A DNA stretch of 64,000 nucleotides from Bacteroidia bacterium (GCA_025999935.1 BNXY01000008.1:1-64000); one strand, 5' to 3'; numbered from the stretch's first letter, positions 35,720 through 43,308 are shown. Program-made: numbers and translations. The notes: generated by a model from the letters alone, not told the origin.

Positions 35720-37762
35720 ATGAATATTTCACGTAAAAATAAAAAATACGGATTACCGGCATTGGCTCTGGTAATCACTTTATGCTGTTCGGGATTGTTC
35801 AACAGTTGTTCCGATGATTTCCTGCAACCCGAACCGCTGTCGTTTTATGAGCCGGGCGTCACATTATCTTCCGAAGCAGGTATGCAAGCGGTAATGGCAA
35901 TGACCGACAGGCATCTTCGGCACTATTGGACGCACCAGGAAAATAATACGGGAGGCAATTCAAATCCGATGGGAACAGAATATATGTTTTCAGATTTGAT
36001 GGCTTACGCTAAAACGGATGAAACAGCTACCGGCATCAATTTTCAGGCCGGCTCCATAACGCCTCAAAATGCAGGCAGCGGGGGAGATAGCGGAAATTCC
36101 AACGGCAACTTAATACAATACTTCTGGACTGAAACATATAGCGGATTGAAGTATGCAAATACGATCATCTCTTATATTGAAAATGTGAAAGGTTTAAGCG
36201 AAGAAACCAAAAACGCTTATCTGGGCAGGGCTTACTTTCACCGTGCATTCCGCTATTATGCACTTGTTTTCCAATATGGCGACGTACCTTTGATAACCAA
36301 GATTCCTGAAGTGCCTAAGTTTAACTATCGATCCACTCAAAAAGGAGCCATTCTGGATATGTTAACCCAAGATCTGGAATTTGCAGTTCAATGGGTGCCC
36401 GACCAAAAAGACATGGAATACAAAGGAATGGTCAACAAAGGCGCTTGCCGGATGTTGCTTATTAAATGTTATTTAGCAACAGGCCAGTGGCAAAAAGCGA
36501 AAGACCAAGCGGATATTTTGATTGACCAGTCAGGCTATTCCTTGATGCAGGCGCCTTTCGGAACCTTTATACAAGGCGGAGAACCCTTGACATGGCCTAT
36601 TACCCGTAATGTGATCTGGGACTTGCACCGCTCCGAAAACAAGCTGGATGCGGCTAATAAAGAAGTTATTATGGCGATGCCTAACCGGGGATTATCAGGC
36701 GAATCATTCCGTCAATGGTTACAAATGCGGATTTACGGCCCTTACTGGAATTCAGGCTCTATTCAAACGCCCGATCGTTTGCAAGGCGTTCAGGCATACG
36801 CCCGCAGCAGTACCGGCAATTACAGTGTAAATCTTGATATTACAAGATCCATGGGACGAGGTATAGGCGTTTTCCGTCCTACCTATTTTGCGGAACATTC
36901 ATTGTGGTCTATCAATGGCTCGGCAGAAGATAATATCGACCTGCGCCACAACAGCTCCGTGGGCAATTGGATAAAAATGACCGATATAAAATACAATACC
37001 ATTAACTCGACATACAGAGGACAGAATTTAATGCTTTACAGTCCGGATGACGGCCGCCTCTTGTGCAGCGACACCATTCGTTGCTGGTATGACTGGCCTC
37101 ATTACAAATATTGGAATCTGGATGTAGGAAGTGAAGCCAATAATAACGCTACCGCATTTAATGGCGCTACACCGGGATCTACCGGAGGCCACGGCGATAT
37201 TTATCTTTACCGTCTTGCCGAAGCCTACCTGCTGCGTGCAGAAGCCAAGTTCTATTTGGGCGATAATGGAGGAGCGGCCAACGATGTAAATGAACTGCGT
37301 AAAAGAGCGAAGAGCGCTCAACTTTACACCACAGTAAACATTGGCGATATCATGGACGAACGCGCCCGCGAATTGCACATGGAAGAATGGCGCCACGTAG
37401 AATTATCCCGCGTTTCGCGTTGTCTTGCCTTGAGCGGTAAACCCGATGAATGGGGCAACACTTATGACATCAATACATACGATAAACAAACCGGCAGTGA
37501 TATTTCGGGAGGCAGCTATTGGTGGCAACGGATTTGTCATTATAATAATTATTACAATAAAGGTCCGAAAAGATCCAATAACCGCGACCAAACATACACC
37601 TTAGAAAAGCATAATTTATATTGGCCAATCAGACAAGGAGTCATTGATTCAAACAGAGAAGGCAAACTTGCTCAAAATTATGGTTATGAGGGCTATGATG
37701 CAAGTACGTCGGTATGGGACAACTGGAAGGACGCTGTAGATGATGAATCTAAAGTTAATTAA
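35720..37762 (+). CDS. SusD-like surface lipoprotein (pair 2)
   Basis: A 680-residue RagB/SusD protein, longer than the usual 500-600. The lipobox is FNSC (Cys about 30), after a rather long basic N-region. TPR-like helices are visible near YLGRAYFHRAFRYYALVFQYG (about 167-187) and YRLAEAYLLRAEAKFYLGDNG (about 493-513), where the latter is the family's C-terminal signature. It works with SusC 2 in nutrient binding at the cell surface. Its end is followed by a hairpin at 37819-37862. Confidence 0.93.
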   Translation: MNISRKNKKYGLPALALVITLCCSGLFNSCSDDFLQPEPLSFYEPGVTLSSEAGMQAVMAMTDRHLRHYWTHQENNTGGNSNPMGTEYMFSDLMAYAKTDETATGINFQAGSITPQNAGSGGDSGNSNGNLIQYFWTETYSGLKYANTIISYIENVKGLSEETKNAYLGRAYFHRAFRYYALVFQYGDVPLITKIPEVPKFNYRSTQKGAILDMLTQDLEFAVQWVPDQKDMEYKGMVNKGACRMLLIKCYLATGQWQKAKDQADILIDQSGYSLMQAPFGTFIQGGEPLTWPITRNVIWDLHRSENKLDAANKEVIMAMPNRGLSGESFRQWLQMRIYGPYWNSGSIQTPDRLQGVQAYARSSTGNYSVNLDITRSMGRGIGVFRPTYFAEHSLWSINGSAEDNIDLRHNSSVGNWIKMTDIKYNTINSTYRGQNLMLYSPDDGRLLCSDTIRCWYDWPHYKYWNLDVGSEANNNATAFNGATPGSTGGHGDIYLYRLAEAYLLRAEAKFYLGDNGGAANDVNELRKRAKSAQLYTTVNIGDIMDERARELHMEEWRHVELSRVSRCLALSGKPDEWGNTYDINTYDKQTGSDISGGSYWWQRICHYNNYYNKGPKRSNNRDQTYTLEKHNLYWPIRQGVIDSNREGKLAQNYGYEGYDASTSVWDNWKDAVDDESKVN

Positions 37763-37818
37763 AGTGTGATTGAACAAGTATTTATGTAAAGTTTTTTTGA
37801 TTAATTAAATTAAAGTAG

Positions 37819-37862
37819 ATACCGGGAGTATAAATTGATTATCTAAATTTATCTCCCGGTAT
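37819..37862 (+). terminator. Hairpin after susCD 2
   Basis: Arms ataccgggag and ctcccggtat pair perfectly, with further A-T pairing (ataaatt/aattta) inside. It has no strong T-run and may stabilise the mRNA end. Confidence 0.6.
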
Positions 37863-37941
37863 TGCTATTGCTAACAACCAACACAATACTTGGACGGGAC
37901 TTTCGTTTGAAATTCTTTATCGGCTTTGCCGAAAAGAAAAA

Positions 37942-37997
37942 TGCTATTTACAAGAAACATTTTTGATTATTTTTTGCTATTTATAAAAAACATTTTA
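37942..37997. repeat. Two 23-bp direct repeats over the ATPase promoter
   Basis: 37942-37964 and 37975-37997 share the pattern TGCTATTTAyAArAAACATTTT with three differences and a 33-bp period (three helical turns). The second copy spans the region from the -33 to the -7 element of the gene at 38021, so a regulator could bind both on one face of the helix. Confidence 0.6.
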
Positions 37998-38005
37998 TAC
38001 CTTTG
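37973..38005 (+). promoter_or_regulatory. Promoter of the AAA ATPase gene
   Basis: TTTG at 37973-37976, a 21-bp spacer and TACCTTTG at 37998-38005. The start codon is only 15 bp beyond the -7 element, so the leader is under about 10 nt. Confidence 0.6.
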
Positions 38006-38020
38006 CAGAAAATTAGTTCT

Positions 38021-39208
38021 ATGGACAGTTTAGTAAAAATTTATCTGCGCTTATTGCAGGAAACAGAGGCAAAAAACTTTCGTTATCTCTATTCGAATAT
38101 TGATTGGAACGAGCGTTGCATTGCCATTATCGGCGCAAAAGGCGTTGGGAAAACGACAATGCTTTTGCAGCACATAAAGACAACTTTTGCCAATAAAAAT
38201 GAGGCGCTTTTTGCGAGTTTGGACAATACGTGGTTTGCCAACCACAGCATTTTTGAATTGGCGGACGAGTTTTATCTGAACGGCGGAACGCATTTGTTTT
38301 TAGACGAAATTCACCACTATCCGAATTGGGCAACCGAGATTAAAAATATTTACGACAGTTTTCCGAAACTGAAAATTGTATTTACCGGTTCTTCGCTTTT
38401 GCAGATTTACAAATCAACGGCAGATTTATCAAGAAGGGTTGTTTATGAAAAATTGGAAGGTTTGTCTTTCAGAGAATTTTTAAGATTTGAAAAAGTGGGC
38501 GATTTTCCGGTGTTTTCCCTTAATGAAATCGTTGAAAATCACCAAAATATCGCTTTCCGGATGACGGAAAATGTGAAAATAATGCCTTTGTTCAAAAAAT
38601 ATCTGAAAAACGGCTATTATCTTTTTTACAAAGAGGGATTGAGAAAATACGAGCAAAAATTGCAGGAAGCGGTCAATAATGTTATTGATATTGATGTTCC
38701 CGCCATTGAAAATATCGAGTTTGAATCGCGGCACAAATTGAAAAAGTTATTGGCAATTCTCTCAACATTAGTGCCTTATACGCCTAACATTACCGATTTA
38801 AGCGCGGCAATAGACAGCAACAGAAACAATACGGTTAAGTATTTATCCTTGTTGGCAAATGCAAAATTGTTGAATTTAGTTTCCTGCAAAAACAAAACGA
38901 TTGGCGACCTTACAAAGCCCGACAAAGTATTGCTTAACAACACTAATTTGTCCTATTTGTACGGCGAAAATGCAAACATCGGCAGTGCAAGGGAAACCTT
39001 TTTTGTTAATCAGTTAAGTGCAGTTGCCGATGTTATACTTGCACCACAGGGGGATTTTATGGTGGATAACTACACTTTTGAAGTCGGCGGAAAGAGAAAA
39101 ACTTTTGACCAAATAAAAGACATTCCGAGCAGTTTTGTTGTAGCCGACGATATTGAAATAGGACATAAAAACAAAATCCCGCTTTGGCTGTTTGGAATGC
39201 TGTATTAA
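38021..39208 (+). CDS. AAA_14/DUF4143-type ATPase
   Basis: A 395-residue ATPase starting at MDSLVKIYLRLLQ. Walker A is GAKGVGKTT (about 41-49), Walker B HLFLDEIHHYPNW (about 86-98), and sensor 1 VFTGSS. The C-terminal third has the nuclease-like DUF4143 form with FEVGGKRK (about 350-357), where the Glu and Lys resemble the PD-(D/E)xK core. Such proteins are common in Bacteroidota genomes, often single genes in variable regions; the function is not settled. It has an almost leaderless promoter with two direct repeats, so autoregulation is possible. Confidence 0.78.
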   Translation: MDSLVKIYLRLLQETEAKNFRYLYSNIDWNERCIAIIGAKGVGKTTMLLQHIKTTFANKNEALFASLDNTWFANHSIFELADEFYLNGGTHLFLDEIHHYPNWATEIKNIYDSFPKLKIVFTGSSLLQIYKSTADLSRRVVYEKLEGLSFREFLRFEKVGDFPVFSLNEIVENHQNIAFRMTENVKIMPLFKKYLKNGYYLFYKEGLRKYEQKLQEAVNNVIDIDVPAIENIEFESRHKLKKLLAILSTLVPYTPNITDLSAAIDSNRNNTVKYLSLLANAKLLNLVSCKNKTIGDLTKPDKVLLNNTNLSYLYGENANIGSARETFFVNQLSAVADVILAPQGDFMVDNYTFEVGGKRKTFDQIKDIPSSFVVADDIEIGHKNKIPLWLFGMLY

Positions 39209-39287
39209 AGTAGTGTTACCTCTTTAATTGATTGAAAATATTTTTAATTATTTCCATTGGAAATATGTTTTATTGGAAAATAAATAT

Positions 39288-39295
39288 TACCTTTG
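39288..39295 (+). promoter_or_regulatory. Promoter -7 element (TACCTTTG) for the DUF6132-thioredoxin operon
   Basis: A full match to TAnnTTTG, 25 bp before the ATG at 39320. Upstream the pattern attggaaa(t) occurs twice, at 39256 and 39272. Confidence 0.55.
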
Positions 39296-39319
39296 CAGAA
39301 ATTTTTAATAGGAAATAAT

Positions 39320-39559
39320 ATGAATAATTTAAAAAATATCTTGAAAAATAATTGGTTAACGCTTGTTGGCGGGATTTTGGGAGCGGCGGGCGGATACTTG
39401 TATTGGCGGTTTGTCGGCTGTGCTTCCGGCTCTTGCCCTATAACTTCATCGCCTCTAATAAGTACAATCTGGGGTGCCATAATGGGTGGTTTATTGTTTG
39501 GTATGTTTCGTTCAAAACCTCGAACAGAGGACAAAGAACAAAAACAAACTGATGATTAA
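39320..39559 (+). CDS. DUF6132-like small membrane protein
   Basis: A 79-residue protein with two membrane segments (TLVGGILGAAGGYLYWRFVG and ISTIWGAIMGGLLFGMF) and a Cys pair in GCASGSCPIT between them, then a charged tail. This is the form of DUF6132 proteins, which accompany thioredoxin- and rhodanese-like genes in Bacteroidota. The next gene, a lipoprotein thioredoxin, overlaps its last codons, so the two probably act together in periplasmic thiol chemistry. Confidence 0.7.
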   Translation: MNNLKNILKNNWLTLVGGILGAAGGYLYWRFVGCASGSCPITSSPLISTIWGAIMGGLLFGMFRSKPRTEDKEQKQTDD

Positions 39560-40049
39560 AAAGATGAAACTCAAGAAAATCAGTTTTGCAGCATTCGTTG
39601 TTATCTTCGCATTTTCGTGCGGAAACACAAAATCATCTGATAATCAGGAAAATAGTATTATCAATAACGATATCAATATAGAAAATAAAATGGGCGTAAT
39701 TCATTTAACAAAAGCGGATTTTCTGATGAAAATCGCTAATTTTGAAACCTCTCCCAACGAATGGAAGTATCTTGGCGACAAACCCGCTATTATCGACTTT
39801 TACGCCGAATGGTGCGGCCCTTGCCGAATGGTAGCGCCGATTCTCGAAGAACTTGCTAAAGAATACGACGGTAAAATCTACATTTACAAGGTAAATACCG
39901 AAGCCGAAGCCGAACTTGCAGCACTTTTCGGCATTCGGAGCATTCCTTCGTTGCTTTTCATTCCGATGAGCGCAAAGCCGCAAATGGCGCACGGAGCAAT
40001 GGGAAAAGCGCAATTCAAAGAGGCAATCGAAAATTATTTATTAAAATAA
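39552..40049 (+). CDS. Lipoprotein thioredoxin
   Basis: A 165-residue protein with lipobox FAFSC (Cys about 20) and a thioredoxin domain from about 50: FYAEWCGPCRM carries the active site and RSIPSLLF the cis-Pro. It is anchored in the periplasm or outer membrane and should reduce or oxidise protein thiols there. The ATG at 39552 overlaps the DUF6132 gene by 8 bp; a second ATG at 39564 would give the same lipoprotein with a shorter N-region. Confidence 0.86.
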   Translation: MIKKMKLKKISFAAFVVIFAFSCGNTKSSDNQENSIINNDINIENKMGVIHLTKADFLMKIANFETSPNEWKYLGDKPAIIDFYAEWCGPCRMVAPILEELAKEYDGKIYIYKVNTEAEAELAALFGIRSIPSLLFIPMSAKPQMAHGAMGKAQFKEAIENYLLK

Positions 40050-40138
40050 ATAATTACAATAGCTCGCTAAATCACATATTTAAATGCGTGGCTACTACCG
40101 ACCCCATAGTGGACTTGTGCTTAATGCTCAATGTGACC

Positions 40139-40183
40139 AAAAACCATAGTCATTTATTATTTAATTTTCTCCTTATAATATTT
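40139..40183 (+). repeat. 45-bp dispersed repeat, copy 1
   Basis: Matches 42191-42235 with a single mismatch (aaaaaccaTagtcatttatt... versus ...ccaAagt...). In the second copy the same bases continue a reading frame resembling the end of the HTH protein at 51907, so both copies may be leftover 3' flanks of such a gene. Confidence 0.8.
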
Positions 40184-40252
40184 GGCTAAATTTTCTTTTG
40201 TCGGTGCTAAAAGAGCTTAACGGCTTCGCCGCCCCTTCTCCATGATCAATAC

Positions 40253-40384
40253 AGGGCAAACGCATCTTAATTTGTGTTAAAAGAAGCCCGTAAGGGCTTG
40301 AATATGAATAACCTCCAATGAAGCGAAGCGATTGGGGGTACGAGAATATCTATCCCACCATCAACCCCGAATAGGGGTTGAATA
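40253..40384. repeat. RAYT element, left inverted repeat
   Basis: About 132 bp that recur in inverted orientation at 40760-40900. It holds three short palindromes in order: aagcccgtaagggctt, a GAAGCGAAGC-centred hairpin flanked by ccaat/attgg, and caaccccgaataggggttg. This is the make-up of REP-type sequences mobilised by RAYT transposases. Confidence 0.85.
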
Positions 40385-40389
40385 GTAAT

Positions 40390-40712
40390 TCAGTGCAAAT
40401 ATCTTTCATCATAATCAATTCCATATTCTTTCAATATTCGTATTAATTCATCCTTAGAACTTTCCTTTTTATGGTGTTCTTGTTGGTTTTTGATGTAATT
40501 GATTATAATTGCTTTTTCTTTAAAAGAATAGGTAAATGCGGAATATCCCTCTCCCCATCCTTTGAAATCAGGAAAATCATTTGATTTCTTCTTTTGTTTT
40601 TAACTATTCCCCATATATATTTGTACAAGGAAGATACATTCAGTTGGGATATGGATTTTTCGCTTCGCTTTGTTCGCAAAACAATGTGGTAAAGGATTTG
40701 GGTATATGACAT
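40390..40712 (-). pseudogene. REP-associated tyrosine transposase (RAYT), internally deleted
   Basis: The start (MSYTQILYHIVLRTKRSEK, then LYKYIWGIVKNK) is the N-terminus of Bacteroidota Y1 transposases of the IS200/RAYT group. After residue 39 the frame shifts; the other frame continues with FPDFKGWGEGYSAFTYS and YIKNQQEHHKKES to a stop at 40390. That C-terminal part holds the catalytic Tyr. Around 45 residues between the two parts are gone, including the HUH metal-binding motif, so the protein is dead. It has a TACCTTTG promoter (minus, 40736-40743) and lies exactly between two inverted repeats. Confidence 0.85.
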
Positions 40713-40735
40713 AATTATAATGTTTTAGTTGGGCA

Positions 40736-40743
40736 CAAAGGTA
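40736..40743 (-). promoter_or_regulatory. Promoter -7 element of the RAYT gene
   Basis: CAAAGGTA reads TACCTTTG on the minus strand, 24 bp before the transposase start. Confidence 0.5.
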
Positions 40744-40759
40744 ATATTAATTTTTCAAT

Positions 40760-40900
40760 TATTCAACCCCTATTCGGGGTTGATGGTGGGATAGAGGCCT
40801 CTCTTGTACCCTCAGTCGCTTCGCTTCACTGGGGGTTATTCATATTCAAGCCCTTACGGGCTTCTTTTAACATAAATTAAGATGCGTTTGCCCTGATGAT
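40760..40900. repeat. RAYT element, right inverted repeat
   Basis: Reverse complement of 40253-40384 with few changes; it is about 9 bp longer because of a gaggcctc insertion near 40792-40802. The same three palindromes appear in reverse order. Confidence 0.85.
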
Positions 40901-40912
40901 CAATATTGTTTT

Positions 40913-40943
40913 TTTGTTTTTTCGAGAGAAAAATGTATCTTTG
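40913..40943 (+). promoter_or_regulatory. Promoter of the antitoxin-toxin pair
   Basis: TTTG at 40913-40916, a 19-bp spacer and TATCTTTG at 40936-40943: the ideal Bacteroidota arrangement, 34 bp before the antitoxin start. Confidence 0.7.
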
Positions 40944-40976
40944 TGAACACATTTATGATTTTAAAAACGAAACAAA

Positions 40977-41210
40977 ATGGAAGCAACAGTTCAAAAATTA
41001 AATCTAATTCATTGGATAACAGAACTCCAAGACGATGCAATGCTGGATACATTGGCAGATATTAAAAATCAAACACTGCCAACGGATTGGTGGAATATTG
41101 TTTCTGCCGATGAAAAATCTTCCATTGAAAAAGGTTTGCAAGATATGAAGGAAAATAGAATTGTATCTCATTCTGATGTAAAAAAACGATATGAGAAATG
41201 GATTATATAA
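40977..41210 (+). CDS. Antitoxin-like protein of a RelE/ParE-type pair
   Basis: A 77-residue acidic protein with the helical form of small Bacteroidota antitoxins (LIHWITELQDDAMLDTLADIKN, then WWNIVSADEKSSIEKGLQDMKE and a basic C-terminal helix). It overlaps the next gene by 13 bp, the usual antitoxin-first order. It should neutralise the toxin and repress the shared promoter. The frame is intact although the toxin partner is damaged. Confidence 0.72.
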   Translation: MEATVQKLNLIHWITELQDDAMLDTLADIKNQTLPTDWWNIVSADEKSSIEKGLQDMKENRIVSHSDVKKRYEKWII

Positions 41211-41380
41211 TAGAATTTTCCCGTTTATTTATCCTGCCAGTAAGCAGAAAAAAAAACATTCGGCGTTGTGTCGTTTCCAAGCAATCCAGTATGTATTATA
41301 TAGTAAATGAGAAGGAGAAACAAATCGTGATTTTATCTTTTTTTGATAATCGCCGAAATCCTGCAAATTTGCGTTATTGA
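41198..41380 (+). pseudogene. RelE/ParE-type toxin with internal deletion
   Basis: A 60-residue frame whose two ends match family members of about 95-100 residues. MDYIIEFSRLF is a normal start; RRCVVSKQSSMYYIVNEKEK and ILSFFDNRRNPANLRY are the normal last third. The segment between, with helices 1 and 2 and part of the first strand, is replaced by about 10 unrelated residues. The deletion keeps the frame, so a short protein could still be made, but it should not be an active mRNA nuclease or gyrase poison. Confidence 0.72.
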
Positions 41381-41462
41381 TACAAATCATCTTTATCCTA
41401 AGTTATATCATCCCGTTGGGATTTTTCGCCGGAATACCGCTTTACCTGCGGAGTTTTGTGTA

Positions 41463-41493
41463 TTTGCTTGTTAAAAATAAAATTGTATTTTTG
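41463..41493 (+). promoter_or_regulatory. Promoter of the gene at 41510
   Basis: TTTG at 41463-41466, a 19-bp spacer and TATTTTTG at 41486-41493; the start codon is 16 bp downstream. Confidence 0.6.
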
Positions 41494-41509
41494 CCAAAAA
41501 TGTAAAGAT

Positions 41510-41956
41510 ATGGAATTCGATAAAAAAGGGATTGCGGTAGGCAACACGGCAGAAGATTATAAAAGCAGAAAAAAGTTTATAAGCGATTTTTATGCACAAT
41601 GGATAGCCTCTAACACCACAAAACATATTTACAACAAATCGTTAGGCTGTTTTATTGAAGTAAAATATTTGTCAATAAACGAAACTTCGGGTAAAGCCGC
41701 ATATAATTACAAATCAACCTTGGCGGTTTCTTATCTTACCGAAATACTGGAAAACGCGAAGGTAAAAAAAGACAAACTAGGGGGTATTTTTTTTGAAATG
41801 CCCAAACAGAATGTGAGAAATCAAGAGCGATTTTCAAAGATATTTACAATGTTTTATGAAAAACCGACTTTTGGAAAAATAAAACTTACAGTCGGCGAAT
41901 TGCGTGGAAGTGGGCAAAAGGTGCAGTATTGCATTACAGCAATAGAAAACGACTGA
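41510..41956 (+). CDS. Unrecognised 148-residue protein, possibly of phage or plasmid origin
   Basis: I do not recognise the family with confidence. The protein has no signal peptide or membrane segment. It contains a helical first third (AEDYKSRKKFISDFYAQWIA), then alternating strands and helices (IYNKSLGCFIEVKYLSINET, LAVSYLTEILENAKV) and a beta-rich end (GKIKLTVGELRGSGQKVQYCITAI). The closing pattern resembles C-terminal modules of large phage or conjugative-element proteins. It has a good promoter of its own and a hairpin around its stop. Its neighbours are all mobile or decayed genes. Confidence 0.5.
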   Translation: MEFDKKGIAVGNTAEDYKSRKKFISDFYAQWIASNTTKHIYNKSLGCFIEVKYLSINETSGKAAYNYKSTLAVSYLTEILENAKVKKDKLGGIFFEMPKQNVRNQERFSKIFTMFYEKPTFGKIKLTVGELRGSGQKVQYCITAIEND

Positions 41957-41992
41957 TAAACCCGCGTGGTATCGCATAATTAATCAGTCGTT
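41949..41992 (+). terminator. Hairpin overlapping the stop of the 148-residue protein gene
   Basis: Perfect 10-bp arms (aacgactgat / atcagtcgtt) with a 24-nt loop; the stop codon lies in the left arm. Confidence 0.5.
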
Positions 41993-42052
41993 ATACTCAC
42001 TAAACAACCTGCAACGATTCAGCAATAGTTATTTAATTGTATTTTTCTGCTG

Positions 42053-42082
42053 CAAAGATACGGTATTTGTTTGAATTGACAA
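42053..42082 (-). promoter_or_regulatory. Orphan minus-strand promoter
   Basis: On the minus strand, TTG (42080-42082), a 19-bp spacer and TATCTTTG (42053-42060). No minus-strand gene follows; the transcript would run against the gene at 41510. It is probably a leftover of a deleted gene, or it drives an antisense RNA. Confidence 0.45.
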
Positions 42083-42149
42083 GATATTATTGACAGAGAT
42101 TTACAAATTGTCGAGTATTTCTGGTGGGTTGCCACTCTTTTCCACCAAA

Positions 42150-42212
42150 AAAAGTGAAAACATGTATCAAAGAGCATTTTGAAAAACGACAAAAACCAAA
42201 GTCATTTATTAT
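42150..42212 (+). pseudogene. Fossil of an HTH protein C-terminus
   Basis: The frame reads VKTCIKEHFEKRQKPKS and stops at TAA. It matches the end of the HTH protein at 51907-52212 (ERFIKKHFEKRYKPKR), also at the DNA level over about 35 bp. So a relative of the conjugative-element HTH gene once lay here. Confidence 0.55.
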
Positions 42213-42235
42213 TTAATTTTCTCCTTATAATATTT
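42191..42235 (+). repeat. 45-bp dispersed repeat, copy 2
   Basis: Matches 40139-40183 with one mismatch; see copy 1. The left part continues the HTH fossil frame, while the right part is AT-rich flank. Confidence 0.8.
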
Positions 42236-42270
42236 TTTGCTGATATATCCAAATATTTTTTGTATTTTTG
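42236..42270 (+). promoter_or_regulatory. Promoter upstream of the structured-RNA region
   Basis: TTTG at 42236-42239 and TATTTTTG at 42263-42270, with a 23-bp spacer that is slightly long. It would transcribe the structured segment at 42349-42508 and perhaps the gene beyond. Confidence 0.45.
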
Positions 42271-42348
42271 CTCCCAAATTTTAAATATATTTTTTTGCGA
42301 ATGAAATAAAAAAAGAAATGTGTGCGTAAAGCACTATAAATAAGACAT

Positions 42349-42508
42349 ATAAAAATAGCGATTTTGCTATATTCTGACTTGCGAAATGTGAGAAGTTTCA
42401 AACTAAGTCCAAAGAATAGCGAAGTCCGCAGGAATGCGGATTTATTTATTCGGGACAAGGTATTTTCTCACAACCTCGCAAGCGGATATTTAAGTCCGCT
42501 ATTTTTAT
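42349..42508 (+). ncRNA. Candidate structured RNA with competing folds
   Basis: Nested complementary segments: ataaaaatagcg (42349-42360) with cgctatttttat (42497-42508), perfect over 12 bp; cttgcg (42378-42383) with cgcaag (42477-42482); gtgagaa (42388-42394) with ttctcac (42465-42471); and a 6-bp hairpin tccgca-GGAA-tgcgga (42425-42440). A second set competes with the outer stem: the hairpin atagcgattttgctat (42355-42370) and the terminator-like gcgga/tccgc (42482-42499) followed by tattttt. The segment has no open frame. The total of about 160 nt fits a free small RNA or a switching leader. I cannot assign it to a known family. Confidence 0.5.
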
Positions 42509-42723
42509 GTCCAAATTTTTGAAAATCCGCCGGAGGTTCGACCGCTACTATCATATACAGAATCGCAACTGCCCATAAATGCGAAGTGAAACTGCAAAAC
42601 ACTCAAATCATATCGCAGCGAGAGCAGCAACTCGTAAAAACGGGCGGAATTACTTCCCACGAAAAGCCGTTTAGAGTAGAGGGAATTTAATTTATTTTTT
42701 TTACAAATGAAAAAGATGTTTTT

Positions 42724-43308
42724 GTGTCATTATTTATGGCAATGATAAGTGTGGGCGTTTATGCTCAAGAACAAGGCTCCAAGTCGCTTGGAGCAAGTGT
42801 GGTTTTTGGTTCCGGGGACGATTTTTCCAACACCGGGCTACAAGCCAAGTTTCGGTACAGTTTGACCGACACTTGGAGAGTAGAAGGGTCGTTCGTATAT
42901 TTCTTTGAGAAATCTAATGGATATATTTTCTTTGAAGATGATAATGGTTATTATGATGTATATTCTCCTTCCTCCACTGATTTTAGTGTCAATTTACATT
43001 ATTGCTTTCCGATAAGTGAGCAGTTTACTATTTATCCTCTTGCCGGATTGGGATATATGAATTGGAATGGATGGTATCCGGAAATGGAGGAAAGAAAAAT
43101 AGGGTCCACAGGCTCTTCGATTACCAGATTAGTTCCAACCGGCGAAAAGGCAAAGTTTTCAGAGTCAAATTTGGGTCTTAACATTGGTGCCGGTGTAGAT
43201 TACCAGATAACCTATAATATCTCTGCCAATGCAGAGCTTCGATACAGACCCAGCAGTGAGCCATTCAAGCGCACATATCTCTCGTTAGGTATTTGTTATG
43301 CATTTTAA
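42724..43308 (+). CDS. Outer membrane beta-barrel protein, start disrupted by a one-base shift
   Basis: About 190 residues of alternating strands (LQAKFRYSLTDTWRVEGSFVYFF, DFSVNLHYCFPISEQFTIYPLAGLGYMNW) ending in ICYAF, an aromatic C-terminus typical of small outer membrane barrels of the OmpA/OmpW kind. The frame can only begin at GTG 42724 or ATG 42736, cutting the signal peptide short. The likely true ATG at 42707 is in another frame: with one more T in the five-T tract 42719-42723 it would read MKKMFFVSLFMAMISVGVYAQ, a perfect signal peptide. So there is either a real frameshift or a sequencing error. It heads the surface-protein cluster. Confidence 0.72.
   Translation: MSLFMAMISVGVYAQEQGSKSLGASVVFGSGDDFSNTGLQAKFRYSLTDTWRVEGSFVYFFEKSNGYIFFEDDNGYYDVYSPSSTDFSVNLHYCFPISEQFTIYPLAGLGYMNWNGWYPEMEERKIGSTGSSITRLVPTGEKAKFSESNLGLNIGAGVDYQITYNISANAELRYRPSSEPFKRTYLSLGICYAF

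Noticed and set aside
42707..42745. Peptide from ATG 42707 in its own frame
   Set aside because: It stops after 12 codons; better explained as the displaced start of the barrel gene.
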